Of a stretch of DNA of 64,000 nucleotides, positions 12,793 to 22,827 are shown one piece after another (position 1 is the first letter of the stretch; every line of letters starts with the position of its first letter). Location: NCBI GenBank assembly GCA_964017195.1, contig OZ024889.1, positions 57,538,074-57,602,073 of the forward strand, read 5' to 3'. Origin of the DNA: Siderastrea radians. Its lineage: Eukaryota > Cnidaria > Anthozoa > Scleractinia > Rhizangiidae. The notes beneath the pieces are model-generated. The model had not been told where the DNA came from. It did no database searches and saw only the letters and a program-made list of their open reading frames with translations. The position numbers were made by a program, and so were the translations under genes.

Positions 12793-13805
12793 AACAGGAG
12801 GGCCAGATCTTCAAAACGCTTCGTGCTTGTAGAACAAAATTCATGCTTGCCCGGCGACTGGATCAAAGACGTCTGATGGCAGAAAGAAATGTTAAAATAG
12901 TGGCGAAAATAGGCTATTTCGTTACCTGACGAAAATTAACACTGGCAACTTGTTGAAGCATTCCGTATACATTTGTGGGATGAGTGAACTGAATTATAAC
13001 TGATGTAATACCGAAATTGAAATCAACCGAGAAATATTTCACGTGGGGGAAGACACACACCTGAAGAACTCGGATCTCAAACTGCTTCATTCCTTTGTTC
13101 GTTATTTGCTTTACTGCCATAGCACTGTCATACTGCCTTTTACAAAAAAACAACAACAAAAAATCAACTACAGCAGCTGAAAGAGCTCTTTCGGATTTTG
13201 TAAAAGATATCGCACTCAATGCAAGTTTACAGTCAAAACGGCTGTCTCACAACCTGAGAGCATGAATTAGCTACTGCCATGGATCAACTGTCATTTGATA
13301 TTATGTTAAGTAAACCGCATAAGTTAATTGATATCGACGTTTCTGTTTGTTCCTCCATAACTTGCGATCAGGCGCCTTTTGATACTTTAGCACGGAAAAA
13401 ACGAGAAACGTCTAAACGCAGGTTAGTTCTTGACGTGATTTTCTCGAAGTAAAAGTTGACTGATGTAAGTCTTTGTCTTTGAAACTTTATGATGTAAACT
13501 TTTTCTTTAAATTTTAATAAAAAAAGAGACGGTCACCCTGCCCGCAGAAGAGATAGTGGGCGCTTTCATCAACATCACTAACGTCACGTCTTTAAAGTCC
13601 GCCAATAGGGGCTTAGGCTGTTTGATTCTACTTCCAAGCTGTTCTGTACATTGATATTTGATAGCGTTTTTGTCACACTTCAGTCTTGCTATCCTCCTTG
13701 CCTTCTCTCTGTTTCCGTGGTCCTTCTCCATGTATTGTAGATGTTCTTTAACTCTTTTTCCTTCGACCTCCATCCCAGCGCCACCATGAGGTCGCTATAC
13801 CATTC
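12793..13805. other. Region after MVB12, no gene recognised
   Basis: This stretch contains the MVB12 3' UTR. An AATAAA lies near 13,517 but no cleavage site is evident. Short ORFs on the minus strand (for example 13,507-13,773, Lys/Arg-rich) have no recognisable domain; that one runs into the repeat at 13,806 and may belong to the retroelement there. Confidence 0.5.
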
Positions 13806-14387
13806 TGCCTCCACTACACAACCGAACACACGAACAACACTTGAGGCATGGGCGCGTCGGTCAGACAGGCCCATGATACACTTTATTAACTCACATAAAT
13901 ACTGAAGTAATACAGTAAAACTAAACGCGCCATAGCCGGACAGGTAAACCCTAAAAAAAACACTTTTGGGAAAAAATAGGGACCATGCACCCCCAAACCT
14001 ATGCTCTGGCGCTACCTTCGGGTTTTAAGAATAAAGCAGCTGTGACATGAATATAGAATGACAAATTGCCATTTAAGTATAAGACAGGAATGAAGCTGAT
14101 AACGAAAATCCCGCCAATAGAACAACTGAAACTGAATTTCACAAAACCAAGTTGACGCGGCGAGGCTGACCGTAGAATGACACGAATAACTCAACGGTAA
14201 CTATTTCAAACTCGCGAACCGCGATCCTTCGCGCGCAACACTGGAACCCAGTTCTCTGTTCTGTGCAGGCAAAATATTAATTTATGTCAATTCTGATTAA
14301 CACAAATTACATATTTTGCCTCCACTACACAACCGAACACACGAACAACACTTGAGGCATGGGCGCGTCGGACAGCCAGGCCCATGC
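13806..14387 (-). repeat. Split direct repeats flanking the 3' end of the tyrosine-recombinase retroelement
   Basis: About 70 bp (TGCCTCCACTACACAACC through GGCATGGGCGCGTCGG to GGCCCATG) occurs at 13806-13875 and again, nearly identical and in the same orientation, at 14316-14387. The second copy lies just beyond the recombinase remnant. In Ngaro/PAT-type elements the 3' end carries such direct repeats (B1-A2-B2 layout). The matching A1 repeat at the 5' end was not found. Confidence 0.55.
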
Positions 14388-14428
14388 TAGATAGTAAAAG
14401 AAAGGGCTAGAGCTCAGATGGACAAAGA

Positions 14429-15250
14429 CTAAGAGATTTCAAGCCTGCTGCTAGATAGTGAGTCGTCTTTAACGTAAATGATTTTAGCTTCTACGGAGGC
14501 CCAGCGACCGTGACGCTGAATGTTCCTCTCTGAGACACCGGAATTGGCGGCTAAAGTAGCTCCTCCCGATCTGGTGGAATGCGTACTAAACTTAGAAAAG
14601 TCAGGTACAATATCCAAGAAATACTTCTTAAAGGAATCTCTGTAAGCATGTAGACGAACGAGTTTCAGCAATGACAATTTCAGCAGTGACAACAGATCTA
14701 CCCTCTCTTAATTGATCTGTTTTGCTTTTCAATTCAAAAAGTAACGCGATCTAAACTGAACTGAACGTGCCTGCTACGAATGAGACAATTCTGAACTTCT
14801 GAAAAAAACGGAAAAGCGAGAATAAACATAACAGCTTCTTAATTGTAAAAGACTGTCAAAATCCGTCTTTTCGGCAAGCTGCTTGAGATGGATCACCTCA
14901 AGGGGTTCCATTCTCTGAGAGGCAGGTTGGCAAACAAGGCGCAGGGCTCCTTCCTTCACGGCAATGACAGTGGGGTGTAACGTAGGAGAGTCAACTCTGG
15001 CAATCTGATGCGGCCTTTTGAAAGCGTAAAACACGCAGTTAATGGCAGACGTTGACTTTGATGACTCTAGGAGATACAGCAAGTAGAGGGCACAATCCAC
15101 AGGACTGACAGGAAAATAGGGAACGCCCATTACACCGCTGGCAAACTCACTCCACCTATTGAAGGCCCCTGAATAGTTTCCGATGTTCCGGACGCTCTCG
15201 AAGCAAGCACGGTAAGTTTAAGCTTCTGCTTCAACTGGTTGACTTGAAAA
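14429..15250 (-). pseudogene. Tyrosine recombinase of a DIRS/Ngaro-like retrotransposon, broken
   Basis: Minus-strand blocks in different frames spell a tyrosine recombinase. The N-terminal core-binding part lies at about 15130-14774 (DCALYLLYLLESSKS, then FFRSSELS around the first catalytic Arg). The C-terminal catalytic part lies at 14692-14429 with HSTRSGGAT (H-x-x-R), HGRWASV (W box) and IIYVKDD (the Tyr nucleophile). Frameshifts and stops between the blocks make it inactive. It would have cut and joined a circular DNA intermediate during retroelement integration. It lies downstream of an RT-RNase H remnant on the same strand, the order expected for this superfamily. Confidence 0.8.
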
Positions 15251-15479
15251 TCATCAGAGTTTTCTGAGGACCCAAAAACAAGACGAGAAGATATCTAAAG
15301 ATAATAAAATAGGAACAAATAGTTAGACGATCCGAGATTACGACTGCTTTTATAACACTTGCAGACCCGCTGCAGAAATAAGATACATAGAAAAAACGGT
15401 CCTAGAAAAATCACACTGACGCAACAGATGCGACGCTGAGATTTGAACGCTGCTGAGCTGACCTATACGGGCCCCTCTA

Positions 15480-15870
15480 GGGAATGACGAGTAGGCCATA
15501 CACATCCAGGGCGTGACATTGAGAAACCAACCAGGGGCACAACATTGAGCCCATCTAGGGCGTAACGTTCAGGTAATTGAGCCCATCTGGGGCATAACCA
15601 TAGAACCCATCTAGGGTGTAACATTGAGCTCATCTAGGGCGTAAACATTGAACCCATTTAGGGTGTAACATTGAGCCCATCTAGGGCGTTAACAGTGAAC
15701 CCATCTGGGGCAACATCAAGCCTGTCAAACAAAAACAAAATCGTAGCATATAACAACATTCACCCCCCAAGGACGTAACATGGAATCCGCCTAGGGTAAA
15801 CCATTGAGCCCCCCAAGGGCACAAAGCCCATAAACGGCAAACAATACGCTTTATGCTCCCTAGGGTAAAT
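15480..15870. repeat. Tandem repeat of about 25 bp inside the retroelement
   Basis: Degenerate copies of GAGCCCATCTAGGGCGTAAC follow each other, with variants such as AACCCATTTAGGGTGTAAC. The array separates the recombinase remnant from the RT-RNase H remnant. Confidence 0.8.
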
Positions 15871-15871
15871 A

Positions 15872-17420
15872 CTACTGAAAGCTAGAACTGGCCAATATTG
15901 TCAAGCTAGGAACAATAAAACTAGCATGAGATGACTCACAGTGAAAACTATGAGGGATACTTAAGTCAATACGCAGAGCTACTGAAACAAATGAAAGAGG
16001 CTTACAACCAAAAATTGAATTTTTAACTTTGTTTGCAATAAATAAATTCGGAAAATTAGGTAGCATGACCCAGACATGAATGAAGGTACTCCAATGGACC
16101 CCATCAGAGCAAAGCATTGGCCAGAAGTGAACCGACTTCCAAACTGGAACGATGAGAGTTCCCTTAGCGCTGCCAAGCTTCATGTCATCGGCGGATGACT
16201 TTGCACGTTAAGTAAACAGGGGACACAGCCAGAAGTTATAATGAAACCAACCTTGATAAAAAGCGGTTACTCCACTTCAACCGGGTTAATAAAATCTAGA
16301 ATTAAAGCACTGAACTTTGGCATTGTACAGGCAAGCGAGCCTATCACAGGTATGAAGACCCTGATAAATCATCCAGAGCATTGAAAACAACGTCGTTGAT
16401 AGTGTAATAATCGTGACCGACAAACTTGCTTATGTCATCGGTTGCACTGTTGAGATCTCTCGGTATCCAGTGTATGCCAATGCTAACGCCATTAAGCAGA
16501 CAGCTCTGGTAAATGTCCATTGCCAGATCCTGTAATGCTTTACTTTAGACCCACAGTTAACGATACTGACGACATTATGATTATACCAAGTTACCAACTG
16601 AGCCTATCAGGACTTGGCGAAAGCTTTCATTAATAAAGAAACAGCAAGCAGCTCTCTGAATGGAAACTTTGCGATTTCTCGAAATCCGACCAATTTTAAT
16701 GAAAGAGTTTGCCTTCGAACTCAATGAAACTGCCGTAAGATGAAGCGGATGCATCTGAATAGGCGATCTTTAGAAGCTATTCCTTTCCGGTGAAATAGGA
16801 GCACCACTGAGGCTCACTACATTTGATTTCCAGAAAGTCAGTTCGATTTCAGGTCGATGCAGAGTTGATCAAGGTGAATAGATTTCTAGTCATAAGCCGA
16901 GAGACATTGCCCACACAGTTGCCAAGTGATAACACTAGCAAGCCTGCGAACTGGCATACGAGAGAAGAAACAGACGGCATTAAATTCAAAACGTCCTGCA
17001 AACTCATAATCGGTTTGACGGTGGCGCCAATTTGCGAAGCGGCCGTATTGATCACGGTTCCGAGCCAAGAAAACACCTGAGTCAGTTTCCAAACACATTT
17101 GGATTCGTTCGTAAGAAGACCAGAACGGCATAAATCGACTTGAACTTCTTAACTTGCAATCTTGGCACTGTTGTAACCCGCAGCGGATCCGAGGCCATCA
17201 TCCAAATAAACAACAATTCCCTTGGCTTCTGACCTCATTTCTTAATGAGAGACTTAAACAATTTCACAAACAGATAAGGCGCCGAGCTGAGGCCGAATGG
17301 GAGAACTGAAAACTGAAAAACCTGGTACGACAGCAAGAAAATGTCCACGAAAAAGAAAGGTACTTTCTGCGATTGACTCTAGTGGAGATTCCAGGAATAA
17401 CTTTCAGAAATTCCGAAACC
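15872..17420 (-). pseudogene. Reverse transcriptase-RNase H of a DIRS/Ngaro-like retrotransposon, broken
   Basis: Read on the minus strand, in order: an RT fragment with FSVLPFGLSSAPYLF (about 17310), then IVVYLDDGLGSAAG with the catalytic YLDD box (about 17200). The connection region follows (SWLGTVINTAASQIGATV and NVSRLMTRNLF, 17080-16850). RNase H-like pieces come next: AYSDASASSYGSF near 16770 and HWIPRDLNSATDDISKF near 16470. Last is the post-RNase H block GTLIVPVWKSVHFWPMLC near 16150. The pieces lie in different frames with stops. The 5' part of RT and any gag are missing. Domain order RT, RH, then tyrosine recombinase is diagnostic of the DIRS superfamily. Confidence 0.85.
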
Positions 17421-18341
17421 TCTTGGGTTACAGAAATTCTGATTTTCCTTGAGGAGATTTTCGAAAATTTGACATAACTGCCCCCGCAGTGTTTTGGAAA
17501 AACTCGAGGAGAAATCCTTGAGGTCCCCGCGTAAGTACTTGCAGTAAGAATATGCAGTTCATATATTAGGAAAAAATCTCCGTTTGTCCAAACTGAAGCC
17601 GCAAATGAGTATTGGGGGGTGTGATAAAAGCCTGCATGGTGATTGGTTCATAATGATTGAAGCATGCTTGCTGATTAGCTAATGATGACAAAGGTCAACG
17701 AATTTCTGCATGGTAATTGAATAATAATGCAAATGTTTATGTTGGCTCCCTAGAGTAGGCCTTACCGATTGCGCTAGCACTTTTTAGTGGGATTATTCGC
17801 CAAAATGAGCGTTTTTGAGGAAGTAGCACCGCTAGCATAATCGGACATATTTTAGTGAGTTTAAAGCACATTATCAGCCGAAAGTCATATCTTGCTTGCT
17901 AAATTGTGTTTTAACAAAAAATGAGCTCTGAAAGCTTGTCTCTCAAAGCATAATTCATTACGTTGACTTATTTGCGCAAGTCAAAAGGTTTCATTTCATT
18001 TAGTTTTTAAAGATAGCCAGCTTTCTGATTTACTTTTGATAACTTTAGCTAGTCAAGAGCTAATTGCCTGGGAAGATAACCGCGAACATAGCAAACGAGA
18101 AAGAAGCTTTCCTTCACCCAGAGGCAAAATAGAAAAATGCTGAAACCTTAACACTTGATCCACACCGTTCTTTGATCGCTGTAAGATAACTTATTTTCCA
18201 CGTGAAATGTGCTGCTATACTATTGTTAAATTTCAAAGAGCATTCTACTTACAACAATGCTCTAAAGCTTGGTTTTCAATTTCAACCTTGACGTCATCAC
18301 CAATCAGTACAAACGGAGCCCAGTGCTTCACGGTACAGAAC
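17421..18341. other. AT-rich region without recognisable gene
   Basis: This may include the truncated 5' end of the retroelement (up to about 17560). A loose internal repeat (GCATGGTGATTG and GCATGGTAATTG) lies at 17,630-17,730. No ORF with a domain was seen. Confidence 0.4.
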
Positions 18342-18409
18342 TTCTCAACCTCGTCCCCAGGGTCTTCTCATATTGAAAAGCAAGACGACCCTGGGGACGA
18401 GGTTGAGAA
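18342..18409. repeat. Short perfect hairpin
   Basis: TTCTCAACCTCGTCCCCAGG (plus GTC) at 18342-18364 is the exact complement of the sequence at 18387-18409, with a 22-nt loop. Probably a small repeat; its position next to the CHAT pseudogene's 3' end suggests an insertion. Confidence 0.7.
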
Positions 18410-18482
18410 CGTCTCTGTTTTCGAGGGGTATCATGGCCCGGTGAAGAACCACACTGGCGCTTTCTCCATCTCTCAAGTGTTT

Positions 18483-20160
18483 TTACAAATTCTTCATAAA
18501 CACCATGGTCGCCTCAGAAATTGGCCAGAGTGATACTAAAACAGAACGAGCACCAGCAGCCAAGAAAACCCGCGCAATACCGACCACTCCCTCGGACTTC
18601 ACCCCTCCGCGACCGCTATGACAACAACTTTTCTCAACAATCCTTGCTGTTAACTTAATTGCGAGCACATCCGACATTTTTAAATCGTAGTCCTCCTCTT
18701 TAGGGACCTTGATCTTTGATCTTGAACATTAATCTGGATATTTTACCCACCCAGGGATTGGAATCAGAGCACTTTCTCCAGTTTCCTTTCGTCCATGTGC
18801 TACAATATGAACCAAAGCAACTCAACTGAAATGTGTTGTTCCAGCACCTTCTTCTTGGTTGCTGCTGTGCCCGTAAGTGGTGGGGTCTTAAGGATTTCTC
18901 CTATTATCTCTTCTTCCGCTCACGCATATTTTAGATCCTTGAACTTGGCCTTTCCCCACTCATTGGTAACCTCTTTCAAACACGGATCTCCGACGAGCAG
19001 CGTCCCACTCTTTTAGTGGTAGTCCTCAGGAGTAGCTGTGATCAGTTTTAAACTCGTTAGCGAGGGTATAGTGCGGATTCTTATGGATTCGCTCAAAGCA
19101 GAGAATGGAGCTAAGCACAGGGGACCATCTGCAACAATAATCAATTCTTCACCTGCAATGGGGCCAATAATTGCATCATGTAATGGCTACAAAGAGTCGA
19201 CGGTGCATTTCGTCTGTGCTGGTTCCCTATCACTTCCTTTATTGGACAGGGAGTCATCAGTTGGTTCTAGTGATGGCTTCTCACAACTAACACCAACACA
19301 AACTACAATTTCTTTGGAATCTTCTTGTGCCCCTCTCGCATCTACTTCAGTCCCTCGTCGAAACTTAAACTTGCTTTCCTTCCCGATAATTCAGAAGTTG
19401 ATTATGTGGCGTTGAGGTCCTAAAAACACTGTTTGTGCAGAGAACTCGTTTTAGATGTAAGAAATTGTTTCTTTAGTTTCAAATGACACTGACAGAAGTG
19501 CTGATAATCCATACTGTATTTTCAAACCATCGACCAAGGCCTGTGCTCGACCTCGCTCAGCAACACGTAAAGCCTTATTAGTCATATCGAGAGCTAACAG
19601 GGTCTTCCACAAACTATTGTAAGAATCGCAGCAATTTAAAGGTCCAGAAAACTTATTCTTAAGGCGTAGTCAGAATTTAGACTAACCCTCACTATATCGA
19701 AAACGTCTATGCTGGATTGGAAACATTCCTTGGCATCTCGGAATTTTCCTTGGCTGTTATAAACGAATCCGAGATTACCATATGCCTTTCCTCCTCCAAC
19801 CGTCTCGGCCACCTCTTTTGGCTATTGATAGATAGTTATTTGTGGTATTCTGCAGCTTCTTGGAATTTTCCTAGGTTGTCATAAGCGTTGCCGAGATTGC
19901 AATAGGTCATTCCTTCTCCAGTCCTATCACCCACTTCTTTTGCTATTGATAGATTTTTAATGTGGGACTCTATGGCTTCTTGAAAGCTCCCTAGCCTGTT
20001 ATAAACGTTGCTGAGATTGCCATGGGCTTGTCCTTCTCCAGCCCTATAGCCTACTTCTTTGGCTATTGATAGACCGGTACTAAAGCACTTTACTGATTCT
20101 TCATATTTTCTTATATTAGGTTTTTATAATCGATGCCGAGATTGCGATAGCTCATTTGCA
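18483..20160 (-). pseudogene. TPR-CHAT protein (TTC28-like), decayed copy
   Basis: On the minus strand, from 20160 to about 19740, lie about 40-residue TPR repeats (SIAKEVGYRAGEGQAHGN, NLSNVYNRLGSFQEA, NLGNAYDNLGKFQEA). A linker (ERGRAQALVDGLK-like, about 19550) follows. The CHAT protease-like domain then shows GTLLVGDPCLKEVTN, VALVHIVAHG with the expected catalytic His, and SCCHSGRG with the expected Cys. It ends with [17 protein letters not shown] near 18560. Stops (for example TGA after LKYA) and frameshifts interrupt it. CHAT domains belong to the caspase-like peptidase clan and are greatly expanded in cnidarians, usually fused to TPRs. Both catalytic residues survive in the pseudogene. 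Confidence 0.8.
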
Positions 20161-20397
20161 AACATCAGTCCGTATGGCCGTTTCCTTGGTAACGACTATT
20201 ATGGAACTTGAACTTGTATTTGGTAGGTATTCAACTATGAAGCTTCACTAAGCTGTTGAGCAAAAGATCGCGATTATTTGAAACTGTGGCTAAAAATGCA
20301 GGCTAGCAAGTACTTGGAACGTATTTCAGTGAATGAAGCGAACTCACCATTTCACTTATGTCTCGCCTCAAATTAGTCAGAAACAAGATTGTTTTAA

Positions 20398-21687
20398 GGA
20401 CGTTCGCGCGAAAAACTTCTACAATACAGATTTTTTTCATACTTTGGCTGCAGTCAGATAATGAGTTACCTATGTCAGAAATGCAAAAAAATTGGGGGGT
20501 CACCGACTTCGTTTTCAAAATAAAGCGCGTGGAAAACTACCCCAATTTTGACAACTCGGCCCTCGCAACTCGACATGGCCTCAGTGCTTGTTAGTTGAAA
20601 AATATTAAAAATGGTTCGCTGTAGACCCACTTTCTTAGTCAAATTTTATTTAAGTGGGTCTGTCAAGTAAACAATGTGAGCTGGTGTCATCCTTTTAGTT
20701 AAACTCATCCTCTAAGATGGACTTTTGTGAACACCGTGCAGCTACAATAATAGCATAATTTGATGACCCGAGGCAGAAAAGTTGAAAAAATCAAACTTCC
20801 ACAATACAGATTTTCTTTATTTTTTCTCGAAACGTAGATAATTGACAGAGAAAGTGATTTATCAAAAGAAAATATGGGGTCACCGAACATTTAAGAGAGT
20901 TAACCCTTTGACCCCTGAATTTTCTGAGAAAAACCTTCAGAGAATAGGCCGTGACCACAAAAATGTTATTGCAGGCTGTTACTTTAATGTAGATATACCT
21001 ATTCATACATTTTTGAAAAGTATAATCATAGTGGACCTCGCTCAGTTCTTTCCAGTTGATTTCTCGAACTATTCTATGCCGTTGTAGCCTTCAATTTCGA
21101 TTTTCCATTGCCACACGATTTTCAGAAGCTGGCAGGCTTTGGTTTTCACCACAAATGTCGGCAAAATCCTGGTTCTGAGCATCTTGGACTTTGGATAGAT
21201 GAAACATTTCAAACTTCGATCTCACCTTTCCTGGCGTTGAAGTTATCGGTAAATATCCTCAGAGGTTTTGAAGCAAATACGGAAAAATTCATCAAAATCT
21301 GTATAAAAGTTCGCCATGTTTAAATCCCCTAGTAAACAAATTGTTAACTCAGCGAGGAAAACTCGAAAAAAACTGCGAAGAAACATCGCAAATCCGTTTC
21401 AAATCGCCGCCATTTTGAAGCACGTTGTTTATGGTCTTATTTGAGGGGGACTGGGAACTAAAAAGAGCCCTGATGTGCCTTTTGGGGGCCAAAATGTGCA
21501 CCACATTTAGGAGTGCGCCTATATGCGCGCTTCGGGGTGAAAGGGTTAAACCCGTGCATAGATACTAAAGTGCCCACTAGCGCTATATATCTCCACATTT
21601 CTCCAACAGCGCGCGCGCTCAATGCATGACGTGGCAGTGAATTGCGTGCGCAGTAAGGATGCGCAGAAACAATTAGCGCGAACGTCC
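20398..21687. mobile_element. TTAA-flanked TIR element (Kolobok/piggyBac-like), non-autonomous
   Basis: TTAA at 20394-20397 and 21688-21691 flank terminal inverted repeats GGACGTTCGCGC and GCGCGAACGTCC. The length is 1,290 bp and no transposase ORF is present. Two internal segments (near 20,405-20,520 and 20,790-20,890) share CNACAATACAGATTTT and GGGGTCACCGA in the same orientation. Confidence 0.75.
20904..21545. mobile_element. Second TTAA-flanked element nested inside the first
   Basis: TTAA at 20900-20903 and 21546-21549 flank CCCTTTGACCCC and its near complement GGGGTGAAAGGG. The length is 642 bp. It lies wholly within the 20398-21687 element, so it inserted later. Confidence 0.6.
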
Positions 21688-21691
21688 TTAA

Positions 21692-22327
21692 GATCCACCC
21701 ATTGAGATGTAGTAAGGAAAAGAAGTTCAAAGGAAACTTAATAAAAACACAGTTTCATGTGAATGAGGACTTGCTCAGTTGCTGAATAAAAAAAGCTGTA
21801 AAGATTTCGTGTCTTCTTTTTGAGATCTTAAAGGCATTCACTTTTTCGATTCTGCGACGGGGGGGGGGGGGGGGGGTAGGGTATTTCCTGGCAAGTGGCA
21901 ATATAATCGACAGAGCAAAACAGTTGGTCCTTGTGGCCATTTCATTACCTCAGATCAATTCTTAGATTTTAGTTATGGGAAACGTAAAATACCAGAAAAG
22001 CACTGAAGAGAAGTGCGCTTATACTTAAGCTTAGTTTTGCTGACGCGATGTTTGTTATTTGTAGTCAGTTTTAGTATAAAATACTTACTTGCCTTAGTAG
22101 GGCTGTGAGAGAAAAGAGTGACAATCCTACAATCGGGAACATGCATAGTTAGAGTTCCATTTATTCCTTGAATAACGTTTCTTGTACCTAAGAAGAAAAA
22201 CTAGGGTTCATCTGGGATCATTTAGGGGTGGCTTTGTCATTTCAGCGGCTGTTAGGAACAGTTTCTTTGAACTATGAGTTCTATTGGGATCAACCGTTTT
22301 TTAGTTGGCTTCGGTTGATCGACCTTT
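21692..22327. other. Intergenic, no gene seen
   Basis: The stretch contains a G homopolymer at about 21860-21877 and otherwise AT-rich unique-looking sequence. No domain or repeat pair was recognised. Confidence 0.4.
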
Positions 22328-22519
22328 CCAAGCACCTCAGAACTCGGCTAGAACAATCGACAACTAAAGAATAGGTAGCGTCCCATGATATTAATAATTA
22401 TTAGCGGGCGACAAGTAATTACAAACTAGAGGTCGTTGTAACATTTACGGCTGTAAATGGGCTTGTATTCGTTGACATTATTTTTTACATCAATTTGGTG
22501 GTGCCCCTGGAGTCTGGTT
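22328..22519 (+). repeat. Remnant of unit 0 and start of duplicated unit 1
   Basis: About 22328-22392 match the tail of the duplicated unit (CACCTCAGAACTCGGCTAG, GGTAGCGTCCCATGAT) that also occurs at 45500-45553, 47580-47640 and 52690-52750. From 22402 (GCGGGCGACAA) the head of the next unit begins and runs to the LINE insertion at 22520. Unit 1 resumes at 27958, 30358, 43177, about 44535 and 44871. Its summed backbone is about 1.4 kb, like units 2 and 3. Confidence 0.8.
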
Positions 22520-22827
22520 TTTTTTTTTAATTCATTCATTGACAATGCAACTGTATATTACAGCATCAACAGTTACAATAAAATAATGTTACATGTGATC
22601 ACTTAACGTTGTATTTACCGGTTACAAACAACTACATTTACGCAAAACTAATACTATATAATGCAGAACAGGTACACATATAAAAAAAACGATAGATATT
22701 CTAACACACACACACTGGATGTACACTGGATGTACTAATATATATATATATATATATATATCATTATAGTATATTTAAAGGCACACTGTAGGCTTGATTT
22801 TGTTAGAGAGCATAAAAAATAAGATGC

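Noticed and set aside
16823..17131. Plus-strand ORF opposite the RT-RNase H connection region
   Set aside because: The minus-strand frame shows clear DIRS-type motifs; the plus ORF is its shadow.
8776..21550. TTAACCCTTT motifs as interstitial telomere sequence
   Set aside because: The motif occurs once per repeat end and is not tandem; it belongs to dispersed elements.
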